Of a stretch of 62,569 bases of DNA, positions 8,572 to 15,901 are shown piece by piece; position 1 is the stretch's first letter; the number at the start of each line of letters is the position of its first letter. Under the pieces are notes generated by a model that was not told the DNA's origin, searched no databases, and saw only the letters and a list, made by a program, of their open reading frames with translations. Position numbers and translations under genes: made by a program. Origin of the DNA: Palsa-459 sp035937595 (GTDB taxonomy: Bacteria; Actinomycetota; Acidimicrobiia; Acidimicrobiales; RAAP-2); contig DASZHS010000066.1 of NCBI GenBank assembly GCA_035937595.1, forward strand, positions 1-62,569. The letters run 5' to 3'.

Positions 8572-8766
8572 GTGCCCGCAGCCGCCCTGGCCACCTGGCT
8601 CACCAGCGGACCGCTCATCGTCGGGTGGAGCGTGCTCTACGTGTTGCTCCTCGTCACCCTCGGGATCATGTCGATCCGCAAGGGCCACTGGGTGATGTTC
8701 CTCGTCGGCTTCTTCCTCCCCATCTTCTGGCTGATCGGGGCTCTCCTGCCGCGGCGAAGGCGGTAG
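8572..8766 (+). CDS. Small membrane protein, 64 aa
   Basis: A short hydrophobic protein with two predicted membrane helices: one over WSVLYVLLLVTLGIMSI, and one over HWVMFLVGFFLPIFWLIGAL followed by an RRRR tail. I start it at GTG 8572 because GGAGG sits 4 bases upstream. An in-frame ATG 99 bases further upstream would add a segment with no membrane or family character. The pattern resembles the phospholipase_D-nuclease N-terminal type small proteins found in actinobacteria. The function is unknown. It converges on the secreted protein gene to the right. Confidence 0.7.
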   Translation: MPAAALATWLTSGPLIVGWSVLYVLLLVTLGIMSIRKGHWVMFLVGFFLPIFWLIGALLPRRRR

Positions 8767-8788
8767 CGCGAGCGACCTACGCGCCGAC

Positions 8789-8826
8789 GCGGGCTCGCCG
8801 CGCACCTGGTCGCGCGGCGAGCCCGC
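8789..8826. terminator. Perfect 15-bp hairpin between convergent genes
   Basis: Bases 8789-8803 pair perfectly with 8812-8826 across an 8-base loop. The stem is GC-rich and lacks a T run, as is common in high-GC actinobacteria. It lies between the 3' ends of two convergent genes, so it can serve as a bidirectional terminator. Confidence 0.7.
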
Positions 8827-8843
8827 CGGTCCTCGCACGCACG

Positions 8844-8890
8844 CCGCTGGCCGCTTGGCCGCACGACCGCTTGACCGCTCGGCCGCAGAC
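8844..8890. repeat. Short tandem array of CCGC-led 8-mers
   Basis: Directly after the hairpin are one 7-base unit and five 8-base units, each starting with CCGC (CCGCTTGG, CCGCACGA, CCGCTTGA, CCGCTCGG, CCGCAGAC). It is noncoding and abuts the 3' end of the next gene. It may reflect slippage. Confidence 0.5.
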
Positions 8891-8906
8891 GGGCGACGTC
8901 GTCGCC

Positions 8907-9917
8907 CTACGGGCGTGGCACGACGCTGAGCGAGCCCTCGCCGTGCGCCGCCGTCGGCGCGGCGACGACGCTCGCGACGGAGCAGTTCGCGGCGCACCGC
9001 ACCCGGATGACCGTGGCGCCGCCCTCGGTCGCGGCGAGCAGGTCCCCGGCGGTGACGTCGGCACCCCGCAGTGCCGCGCCGCTCAGCACGAGGACGCGGT
9101 CGTGACCCGGGTGCCGCCCGCCGGGCGTCAGTCGATCGGCGAGGAACGCGCCGCCGGGGCCACCAGCCGGCACGAAGCCCAGGCTCTCGACGCCGACGTC
9201 CTGTCCGAACGGCAACCCCGACCGGGCGACGGCGGCCAGTCGTCCGTTGGGCGACACGGCGTAGAGGATGCCGTCGAGCTCGTCGGGTGCGATGAGCTCT
9301 CCCGCGAAGGCGCCGAACGTCGGCGGGGCGACGGCGATGCCGCCTTCCAGCGGGACGTCGACGCTCCCGATGGTGCTCACGCGTCCCAGGCAGTCGACGG
9401 CGACGATCTTCGTGTGACCGCCGCCCTCCCTCCCCACCACGAGGATGCGGTGACCGAATCGCCCCGAGACGTCCATCGTGATGCCGTAGAGGCCGGTCAC
9501 CCCCGTGACGTTCGCGAGGTGGGACACCACTCCGGTCGCGCTGACGAGGGTCACGCCGGGGTGCCCCGGCGCGAGGTCGAGCGCAGCGATCGCGTCCCTC
9601 GGGAACGAGCAGCGCCCCGAGCGATCGCGCAGGCCGGGAGAGATCGCGACGTACGACTCGCCAGCCGTCGGCACATACGAAGGGTCGAGGCGGACGAGCC
9701 GTCCTGCCGCATCGAGCAAGAACAAACCACCCCTGGCGGCGACGACGAAGCGGCCGTCGCCTCGTGGCCCGACCACGTCGAACACCCCGCGGAGGTGCGC
9801 ACCCTGCCGCCACGTAAGCCCGGTCGTCGCGCCGGACAGCAGGCTGGTGACCACCAGACCTGACGTCAACAGGACGGGGATCAGAGTGGCCGCGAAGACC
9901 GCGACGCTCCTGCGCAT
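8907..9917 (-). CDS. Secreted beta-propeller-like protein of unknown function
   Basis: A 336-residue exported protein. The start MRRSVAVFAATLIPVLLTSG is a signal peptide or membrane anchor. The mature part has repeated four-strand-like units (GRFVVAARGGLFLLDAAG, HRILVVGREGGG, GILYAVSPNGRLAAV, HDRVLVLSG), as in sugar- or lipid-binding propellers, with no catalytic motif. Two Cys pairs (RCSF with VDC, then CAANC) suggest disulfides outside the cell. The frame is open much further upstream, but that region lies over the transporter gene, so ATG 9917 is the natural start. I do not recognise a named family. Confidence 0.7.
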   Translation of the reverse strand: MRRSVAVFAATLIPVLLTSGLVVTSLLSGATTGLTWRQGAHLRGVFDVVGPRGDGRFVVAARGGLFLLDAAGRLVRLDPSYVPTAGESYVAISPGLRDRSGRCSFPRDAIAALDLAPGHPGVTLVSATGVVSHLANVTGVTGLYGITMDVSGRFGHRILVVGREGGGHTKIVAVDCLGRVSTIGSVDVPLEGGIAVAPPTFGAFAGELIAPDELDGILYAVSPNGRLAAVARSGLPFGQDVGVESLGFVPAGGPGGAFLADRLTPGGRHPGHDRVLVLSGAALRGADVTAGDLLAATEGGATVIRVRCAANCSVASVVAAPTAAHGEGSLSVVPRP

Positions 9918-9975
9918 TGGCCAGAGGCTACGAGCAAGGAGCGCACCGGCGACCGGGCGCCGCCGCGACGTGTGA

Positions 9976-10908
9976 TCAGACCGTGGTGTCGACGGTCGCG
10001 GTCGGGGCCGGGGCGCGATGCTGTCGTGGTGCTCGCCGGGCGGCCCAGACGCCGGCGAGGCAGAGGGCGCCGCCCACGTAGGCGAGCACGGGCGGCGCCT
10101 CGCCGAGCAGGATCCAACCGAGGAGGATCGCGATCGGCGGCACGAGGTAGGTGCTCGTCCCGAGCTTGCCGGCCGAAGTGCGCGCGAGGGCATAGGCCCA
10201 GGTGAGGAACCCGATCGCCATCGGCGCGATGGCCAGGTACACCATACACAGGATCGCGCTCGTCGGTGCGCTCGGCAGGCTGTTGGCGAGCTGTGGAGCG
10301 AAGGGCGTGCAGCTGAGCATGCCCGCGACGCAGGCACCGAAGGTGATCTGCAACGCCGAGGCATGCGCCAGCAGCGGCTTCTGGATCACGACGCCGCCCG
10401 CGTAGAGCAGCGCGGCGAGCACGCACAGGCCCGCCGCCCAACTCGGGGCGATGCCGTGCTTCGACGTGGCCAACCCGATGACGACGACGCCGGAAAACGA
10501 GACGAGGACGCCGAGGATGAGCGGCCGAGGGAACCCCTCCCGCAAGAACAGCCCCGCGAGGATGGCGATGAAGATCGGCCCCACGTTGACCAGCATCGCT
10601 GCGGTCCCCGCGTCGACGTGTCGCTCCGCTTCGTTCAGCACCACGTTGTACATCCCGAACCACAGGACGCCGCACGCAGCGATCCCGGGGAGCAAGCGAC
10701 GAGGTGGCAGCGGCTCGCGCCGCACGAGCATGATCGCGCCGAGGGCGAGGGAGGCGACCGCGAGCCGTCCGAACGCGAGCGCTCCTGGCGGCAGGTAGCG
10801 CGACGCCGAGCGGATCCCGACGAACGCGGACGCCCAGAGCACGACGGTCACGAGCACCGCGGTGACCACCAGCCACCGCTGACGACGCACTGCAACCGAC
10901 TCGTCCAC
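9976..10908 (-). CDS. EamA/DMT family transporter
   Basis: A 310-residue inner-membrane protein with ten hydrophobic segments arranged as two EamA repeats. The first repeat contains LWASAFVGIRSASRYLPPG, a typical EamA opening, and the second starts near WAAGLCVLAALLYAGG. The family exports metabolites such as amino acids or purines, but the substrate cannot be predicted. It starts with GTG. It lies 58 bases upstream of the secreted protein gene on the same strand, so the two may share a transcript. Confidence 0.88.
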   Translation of the reverse strand: MDESVAVRRQRWLVVTAVLVTVVLWASAFVGIRSASRYLPPGALAFGRLAVASLALGAIMLVRREPLPPRRLLPGIAACGVLWFGMYNVVLNEAERHVDAGTAAMLVNVGPIFIAILAGLFLREGFPRPLILGVLVSFSGVVVIGLATSKHGIAPSWAAGLCVLAALLYAGGVVIQKPLLAHASALQITFGACVAGMLSCTPFAPQLANSLPSAPTSAILCMVYLAIAPMAIGFLTWAYALARTSAGKLGTSTYLVPPIAILLGWILLGEAPPVLAYVGGALCLAGVWAARRAPRQHRAPAPTATVDTTV

Positions 10909-10976
10909 GTGCCGAGCCTACGGAGCCCCTGCGACGGTGCTGGCGGGTTTCGGACGTCGCAGTGAGTGTGGACCGG

Positions 10977-11786
10977 TCACGTCAGCGAGATGACACCGCC
11001 AATGGCCAAGAGCCCGGCACCTGCCATCGCGCCCCCGAGAACGCGACCGCCTTGCACCCCCAGCGGGCTCGCCTTCTCCAGCAGCACGAAGACCGCGATC
11101 GCGGCAACCCAGAGCAGGTTCATCACGCCGCCGACGAACAGCAGCGCCATCAAGACCCAGCAGCACCCGAGGCAGTAGAGGCCGTGGACGACGCCCATCC
11201 TGAGTGAACCCAGCACTCCGGGTTGCCAGTGCCGCGAGAGAAAGTGCGCAGGCGCACGACAGTTCTCGAGGCACTTGTTCTTCGCCGGCGTCAGCTGGTA
11301 GATGCCCGCGGCGAGCAGCAGCGCGCCGGCGAGCAGCGAGCTGTTCGACGACATCTGCGGTGACAGGAGCGCGGCATGACCGAGACCGCTCTGCGCGGCC
11401 GCGGCCCCGACGCTGAATAGTGTCCACACGAGGACGTACCCCGCAACGAAGATCGCCGTGCGCGGGATCGGGCTGCCCTGCGACGAGGCCTTCCGAGAGA
11501 CGGCGGCGTGGACGAGCACCATCGGTGCCGCAGACGGCACCATCATCGCGACCATCATGGCGCTCCACATGGCGAGGGCGACCAGGAACGTGGAGGTGGT
11601 CCACGGCTGGACCCCTGACATCGCCCCCATCCGCATCCCCGTGCCGCCGCCCGACATCGTCCGGGGTGCCTCGATCGCCAGGTACAGCCACCCAGCGGCG
11701 ACGATGACGGCGAGGCCGGTCCACACCGCCACGAGATCGCGTGTCGGCATCCGACGTCTCGCCGATGTGACCGGGAGGCTGCTCAT
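10977..11786 (-). CDS. DUF2182 integral membrane protein
   Basis: A polytopic membrane protein of the DUF2182 family. Family hallmarks are the Met-rich MWSAMMVAMMVPSAAPM, YQLTPAKNKCLENCR, and GLYCLGCCWVLMALLFVGG followed by GVMNLLW and LLEKASP. The conserved Cys and Met clusters in and next to membrane helices suggest metal or redox chemistry, which is inference. It directly follows the DUF1326 gene (9-base gap), its regular genomic partner. The ATG at 11786 is preceded by an in-frame GTG at 11789. No strong ribosome site is seen. Confidence 0.85.
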   Translation of the reverse strand: MSSLPVTSARRRMPTRDLVAVWTGLAVIVAAGWLYLAIEAPRTMSGGGTGMRMGAMSGVQPWTTSTFLVALAMWSAMMVAMMVPSAAPMVLVHAAVSRKASSQGSPIPRTAIFVAGYVLVWTLFSVGAAAAQSGLGHAALLSPQMSSNSSLLAGALLLAAGIYQLTPAKNKCLENCRAPAHFLSRHWQPGVLGSLRMGVVHGLYCLGCCWVLMALLFVGGVMNLLWVAAIAVFVLLEKASPLGVQGGRVLGGAMAGAGLLAIGGVISLT

Positions 11787-11795
11787 CACGCGTCG

Positions 11796-12428
11796 CTAGC
11801 GGATGACCCCGTCTTGGGTCATGTTGAGGTAGTTGAACTGCCCATAGCTGTCGGCGAGGTTGAGCTCGATCGATCCCCTTGCCGTCGTCGTCCCGTTCCC
11901 CATCTCGGCGAAGGTGTACTCGAAGCCGCCCGGCAGCGCGATCCCGGAACGGACCGGCTCACCACTGAACGCGCTGATGATCGGTGCTCCGCTCGACTCG
12001 ACCATGGCGCCGACCTTGACCCGCGCCGTCCTCGCCTCGACGTCGATCGAGGTCTCGAACGAGGTGTACACAGTGTCGAGCACCTCCGACATCGTCGAGT
12101 TGTACACATAGAAGTGCGTCGCGCCCGGTGTGGTCGACTCCCCATGCAGGATCGCCTTCAGGGCGGACCGTTGCTGGGCGTCCGCCCGCTCGTCGATGAG
12201 CACCTGCTCGCGGCCGTTCCCTTGGGCGATCTCGCCAGGCCAGTAGAGGAGCAGGCCGAAGTTGAGACCGTCGAGGCTCGTCTCGTTGAAGTTGCCGGTC
12301 TCGATGTGCCCGGCGACGAAGGCCTCGCAGTGGCCGTGTGTCGTCGGGGCTCCGAACTGGCACGGGCACCCCCAGTTGCAGTTGCAGTTCCCAAACTCCA
12401 CACCGTGGATCGTCCACTGATCAGCCAT
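11796..12428 (-). CDS. DUF1326 domain protein
   Basis: A soluble 210-residue protein of DUF1326. The N-terminal cysteine cluster FGNCNCNWGCPCQFGAPTTH is the family signature and looks like a metal or [Fe-S] binding site. Later parts are beta-rich (GNFNETSLDGLNFGLLLYWP, HFYVYNSTMSEVLDTVYTSF). An AAGGGAG ribosome site precedes the ATG. It is the first gene of a two-gene unit with the DUF2182 membrane protein, a pairing seen in many bacteria, so the two probably form one functional module. Confidence 0.87.
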   Translation of the reverse strand: MADQWTIHGVEFGNCNCNWGCPCQFGAPTTHGHCEAFVAGHIETGNFNETSLDGLNFGLLLYWPGEIAQGNGREQVLIDERADAQQRSALKAILHGESTTPGATHFYVYNSTMSEVLDTVYTSFETSIDVEARTARVKVGAMVESSGAPIISAFSGEPVRSGIALPGGFEYTFAEMGNGTTTARGSIELNLADSYGQFNYLNMTQDGVIR

Positions 12429-12682
12429 GGTCCACTCCCTTCGCCAGCCCGCGAAGCGTATGCCGCGCTGTCGCTTCGGGAAAGGGACACCGATCGATCA
12501 CCCGCATCGAGACGGACCGCGCGCCTCTGCGCTGCTCACAACCTTCGCGCCCGAATCCTCGCATCGGCCATGTCACGTCCCACGTCGGTCAGTGGACGCG
12601 ATGGTCGATCTCCGGCGCCGTCCAACTCGGGGAGGTTGCCGGATTGCCCAGTTCGATAGACCCTCGCCCGTAAGGGACCGGC

Positions 12683-13147
12683 CTACGCTGACTCCGCGTC
12701 GATCTTGATGGCGGCAAGCGTTGCGGGAATGCCCGTCCGGGCAAGCGCCAGACGCTCGGCGATCTGTGCCTCTGCGTCGGCTCCGAACCGATCCTGGAAC
12801 ATCGCCTCGCCTCCGGGCAAGAACTCCCATGACTCGGTGAGCTCGGTGCCGCCGTCCACGCTTCTGAAGGCGTACCCCCAACGGGTCCACGAGCCATTGA
12901 CGACGAACGCGAATTCCTTGCCCCGCTCCGCAGCGACGACCTCCGAGCGCGTCTCCCAGGTCCTGTCGGGCAGCTCGTTCCTGCCCGTGAACCATGACCC
13001 GACCTCAGGCCCCGCGCCCTCGTCCCACCAGCACGCTTTGCAGACCGGACTCCAAGCGCCCATGCGCGTGATGTCGGAGACCAAGTCGTAGAGCTCCTCC
13101 GGCGATCGTGCAACGATGATGGAGTCAGCGTGTTGGCGTGGGGACAT
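12683..13147 (-). CDS. SRPBCC (START-like) family protein
   Basis: A 154-residue helix-grip protein with a hydrophobic ligand cavity. It opens with QHADSIIVARSPEELYDLVSDITRMGAWSP, the coenzyme Q-binding/polyketide cyclase-like start, followed by alternating strands and a long C-terminal helix. ATG 13147 matches the family start. The frame is open 270 bases upstream, but that part has no family character and lies over the next gene. The ligand is unknown. It is possibly co-transcribed with the DUF1905 gene upstream (124-base gap). Confidence 0.8.
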   Translation of the reverse strand: MSPRQHADSIIVARSPEELYDLVSDITRMGAWSPVCKACWWDEGAGPEVGSWFTGRNELPDRTWETRSEVVAAERGKEFAFVVNGSWTRWGYAFRSVDGGTELTESWEFLPGGEAMFQDRFGADAEAQIAERLALARTGIPATLAAIKIDAESA

Positions 13148-13271
13148 CGAGCCATTCTGCCGCAACACCGACGGGCGCTGCACTGTCCGAGGTGGCCGGG
13201 GTGGCTGTCGGGTCCGCTCGCACCCCGGGTTGTGCGACTCTGCCTCCTGGCCGCCAAATGCATTCGGCGCG

Positions 13272-13541
13272 TCACTTTGAGAGACGCTCTTGCAGGCAGA
13301 CGGTGACAGCGTCGCCTTGGCTCTTTCCCAGCTTCGCTCTGAGCGCAGCCTGGATCGGAAGCTTGTGCGTGCCGTCACCGAGCGCCATGAAGGAGCTCTG
13401 AAAGGGATGGCCGTCAACCGTGCCTCTCACTCTGACCAATCCTCTAGTCCCGAAGTACTCGACCGAGTCGTCCATCACGACGTAGGTCCATCCACCCTTG
13501 CTCGAGCTCTTCGTCAACACTGCCTGAAACGTCTTGTTCAT
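13272..13541 (-). CDS. DUF1905 domain protein
   Basis: An 89-residue protein covering the DUF1905 beta-barrel: KTFQAVLTKSSSKGGWTYVV, then FGTRGLVRVRGTVDGHPFQS, then the GDGTHKLPIQAALRAKLGKS motif and a Val-rich end. Some family members are fused to a bacteriocin-protection (OmdA-like) domain, which is missing here. A GGAGG ribosome site lies 6 bases before the ATG. The function is unknown. Confidence 0.82.
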   Translation of the reverse strand: MNKTFQAVLTKSSSKGGWTYVVMDDSVEYFGTRGLVRVRGTVDGHPFQSSFMALGDGTHKLPIQAALRAKLGKSQGDAVTVCLQERLSK

Positions 13542-13965
13542 CGAACCTCCACACGACTCCGATACATACGACCTCCACGCAGGGTGGACGGGCGGGCACG
13601 TGCAAGATCATCGTCACGATTGTCACGTCGCCGTGGCAGGGCCGTGGGGCGCAGGGTGCAGGCGGCAGCCGACCACCGTCGGACTGCCGGTCTTGGCACT
13701 CCGCCACCAGATGGTCGTCTATCCACATCTGGCGGATTGTGCCGTGTTCGTGCCGACGGAGCCGGACGAGATCGTCCTTGATCCTCCACGACCGCCGAGC
13801 AGCTGTCGCAGCGTCGGACGACTCGCTGTTGGTGGCATCGGGACCGATTTGATGAGAAGGCGCGACGTCTTGGCGAGGGAGTTGGGACTGCCGCTCTATT
13901 TGTTACAGCGCCGAGGAGCACCAGCCCGTCATGGGCCTGGGCGAGCGCACTAGGAGGGGCAGACA
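13542..13965. other. 424-bp gap without a recognisable gene
   Basis: Open frames exist on both strands, but none has a family match, a ribosome site or a convincing composition. The interval separates divergent genes (DUF1905 and the collagen-like protein), so it should hold both promoters, although I could not pick clear -35/-10 pairs. Confidence 0.4.
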
Positions 13966-14682
13966 ATGCATCGAAGAATCCCACGCGTTCTTGGGGCGAT
14001 CGCGGTTGCGTCCATTGGACTGGCCGCGTATGCCGGCGTCAGCGCAGCAACCCCGAGCCCGACGACGTTCTATGCGTGCATGGAACACACGAAGATAATC
14101 CCGGGCAGCATCACAACTGACCCAAGCCTCAAATGTGGAGGCCACAAGTCGGTCGTGTCGTGGAACTCCGTTGGGCCCGCGGGACCGACGGGACCTATAG
14201 GCGCCCCGGGACCGACCGGACCGACGGGACCTAAGGGCGCCCCGGGACCGACCGGACCGACTGGACCAACGGGTAGCCACGGGTCGAGCTTCATCTCTGG
14301 GAGCTCTGGCAACTCGACGAGCGTCGGCAACAACGGACCTGGCTGTGGCGGCTTCATAGGGGTCGGCAACTGCGCCGCGAGCGATGGAAGTGTCGGTCAG
14401 GTTGTGGCGGTGAGCGGAACCTTGCAGAACCTCTACGTGCACCTCAGTGCCGCACCCGGGTCAGGCATCCACGAGCGTTGGCAGATCGACGTCTTTCATG
14501 GTGGGGTCACGGTGGGCACGGCGATCGGCTGCAACATCGACGACAGCGCCGTCAGCTGCTCGGACACGACGGACAGCTTCTCCCTGGCGGCGGGAGACCT
14601 GGTTACGCTCGAAGCCACCGAGACGACCTTCGGCGGTGCTTCAACGCCCGCGATCGTCACCTGGTCGGTGCAGGTGAGCTAG
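13966..14682 (+). CDS. Secreted collagen-like triplet-repeat protein
   Basis: A 238-residue exported protein. The signal peptide (RRIPRVLGAIAVASIGLAAY, cleavage near residue 28) is followed by a short Cys-containing domain. Then come about twelve uninterrupted Gly-X-Y triplets (residues ~66-102, mostly GPT with GAP, GPI and GPK) and a ~130-residue C-terminal beta-rich domain. That domain has a four-Cys pattern and resembles the trimerising heads of bacterial collagen-like surface proteins. No sorting signal or membrane anchor is seen at the end. It probably forms a trimeric surface fibre; the function is unknown. A GGAGGGG ribosome site lies upstream. Confidence 0.82.
   Translation: MHRRIPRVLGAIAVASIGLAAYAGVSAATPSPTTFYACMEHTKIIPGSITTDPSLKCGGHKSVVSWNSVGPAGPTGPIGAPGPTGPTGPKGAPGPTGPTGPTGSHGSSFISGSSGNSTSVGNNGPGCGGFIGVGNCAASDGSVGQVVAVSGTLQNLYVHLSAAPGSGIHERWQIDVFHGGVTVGTAIGCNIDDSAVSCSDTTDSFSLAAGDLVTLEATETTFGGASTPAIVTWSVQVS
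14200..14261 (+). repeat. 36-bp period repeat inside the collagen-like gene
   Basis: A 26-base block (14200-14225) is repeated exactly at 14236-14261, a 36-base period that encodes four Gly-X-Y triplets. Copy-number change would stay in frame. Confidence 0.75.
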
Positions 14683-14723
14683 GCGTCAGCGATTACGAAT
14701 GGGTTCGTCAACGCAACTGGGAG

Positions 14724-14756
14724 ACGGCGGTGGTCCGCCGAGCGGGCCACCGTCGT
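14724..14756 (+). terminator. Hairpin after the collagen-like gene
   Basis: Bases 14724-14736 can pair with 14744-14756 over 13 positions, two of them G-U, with a 7-base loop, followed by TGTC. It lies 41 bases after the stop codon. Confidence 0.55.
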
Positions 14757-14808
14757 TGTCCCGGCGGCATCCGTGTCGACCGTCGTCATACGCACAGATC
14801 AGGTCGCC

Positions 14809-14828
14809 ACTGTGGCGGAAACCTCAGC
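14809..14828 (+). repeat. Left copy of 20-bp direct repeat (putative att site)
   Basis: ACTGTGGCGGAAACCTCAGC matches 19 of 20 bases with 19570-19589 in the same orientation. A small inverted repeat (CGCCA, CTG, TGGCG at 14805-14817) sits at its left side, as at the other copy. The integrase gene begins just inside the other copy. This end would be the attachment site distal to the integrase. Confidence 0.65.
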
Positions 14829-15000
14829 GAGTCGTGATCTCGAAGTTGCCACTTGGTTCAGGTGTGTCTTGGGAGCGGACCATTCATTCCATCGATTACG
14901 ACCTCGGCCACTTCCCCCAGAAGGACAGGTTCCCAACCCTTGGCAGCCGGTTTGCAACGCGATGTCGCGAAGACAGGTCGGCTGGCGGGCCGTGATGCGG

Positions 15001-15306
15001 TCAGGCAGACAGTCGCGCCGACGTGACGTCGTGGAAACCCTGGAGGTCCAATGGTTCAAGGTCTCCATGTAGTACTTCGGGAGCAAGATCGAGACCGTTG
15101 GGCCACGCGACGGTGCCTGCGTCGGGGTCGACCCACACCTGGGCGAAGAAGTCGGGATCGTCGAGTTCCCTGACGAGGGGGCTGTCTGACTCTCCCGCGA
15201 CGTAGCGCACGTCCCGGACGGCGCCATCACCAAAGAGCAGCCGCATCACGTGCGGCTCGATCACGGCGACACCAACGACGCTGGGGATAGGTCTACTTAC
15301 AGTCAT
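15001..15306 (-). CDS. DUF2442 domain protein
   Basis: A 101-residue protein with the DUF2442 pattern: PHVMRLLFGDGAVRDVRYV, LDDPDFFAQVWVDPDAGTVA and WPNGLDLAPEVLHG. DUF2442 genes are usually paired with a DUF4160 gene just upstream, and the pair is often proposed to act as a toxin-antitoxin-like unit. Here the ATG overlaps, as ATGA, the stop codon of a DUF4160 remnant. The partner has lost its first half, so DUF2442 survives alone. Confidence 0.82.
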   Translation of the reverse strand: MTVSRPIPSVVGVAVIEPHVMRLLFGDGAVRDVRYVAGESDSPLVRELDDPDFFAQVWVDPDAGTVAWPNGLDLAPEVLHGDLEPLDLQGFHDVTSARLSA

Positions 15307-15655
15307 GGCAGTGGCTCAATCGTACCGGGGAGCTCGCCTCGGGACGCGAGCGTCCACGCGGCGTCCAGCTCTGGACCGTGCAGCTCGATCCACCGGCGCA
15401 CCAATCGCGCCGGTCGGATCCCGAGCCCGCCGGCGAGCACTCCGCCCGTGGCGATGTCGAATGAAGCTCGGTCGCCCAGCTCGTTTCAAGCAAGAAATTG
15501 CTGAAGGGTCTGAAGGTCGCCGCCAACCGCTGACGAGTGGTGGTTCCCCTGCCTCCCAGCGCGACGATGATGCCGCCGAGCAAGCCGGCGGCGGCGGCCA
15601 CCACCGATCCAGCAACGCCTACCCACACTGCTGCCCAATCAGTCGTCACCGCCAT
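15293..15655 (-). CDS. Single-helix membrane ORF running over the DUF4160 remnant
   Basis: From ATG 15655 the frame starts with TTDWAAVWVGVAGSVVAAAA and a continuing hydrophobic run (residues ~10-38), then RGTTTRQRLAATFRPFSNFL. This is a pattern of small one-helix actinobacterial proteins. After about residue 55 the frame passes over the DUF4160 remnant out of frame and reads low-complexity sequence to a stop at 15293. It is best read as a small membrane-protein gene whose true 3' end was lost at the junction. Its expression is uncertain. Confidence 0.4.
   Translation of the reverse strand: MAVTTDWAAVWVGVAGSVVAAAAGLLGGIIVALGGRGTTTRQRLAATFRPFSNFLLETSWATELHSTSPRAECSPAGSGSDRRDWCAGGSSCTVQSWTPRGRSRPEASSPVRLSHCHDCK
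15303..15488 (-). pseudogene. DUF4160 remnant lacking its N-terminal half
   Basis: Reading the minus strand from 15488 gives ELGDRASFDIATGGVLAGGL, then RWIELHGPELDAAWTLASRG and a final EPLP before TGA. This is the C-terminal half of DUF4160. Two codons before ELGD is an in-frame TGA, and the usual N-terminal half with the PPHFHA motif is not found upstream in any frame. The stop overlaps the DUF2442 start. The break marks a deletion or recombination junction with the membrane-protein ORF upstream. Confidence 0.7.
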
Positions 15656-15901
15656 CGGTCCATAGTCTGCGATCGCGCCGCTCGAGGCGGCGACCCCCCC
15701 GATTCCATCCCATCCCTTGCCCCATCCCTGAGCGCCCAATCCGCATCGGGCTCGCAGTTCATCCGCGCCCACCCTCATTCGCCGGCGTTCTTGATCGTTC
15801 TCACCGCCTGGGTTAGTGGCGACATCGTGCTACTCACAGTTGTGAGCGGCCGTCCGGTCGGATCGCGGACAACGCGCACATAGCCGGCGATCCGGGGCGG
15901 T

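Larger units (their letters stand above)
14683..15000. other. 318-bp gap: terminator, then element left end
   Basis: The first part holds a hairpin after the collagen-like gene and the second the left copy of the 20-bp direct repeat. No gene is seen. Confidence 0.45.

Noticed and set aside
13542..13965. Plus- and minus-strand frames of about 140 codons
   Set aside because: No family resemblance, no ribosome site, and an atypical residue mix on both strands.
14161..14290. CRISPR-like repeat spacing
   Set aside because: The repeats are inside a coding region as Gly-X-Y triplets with no variable spacers.
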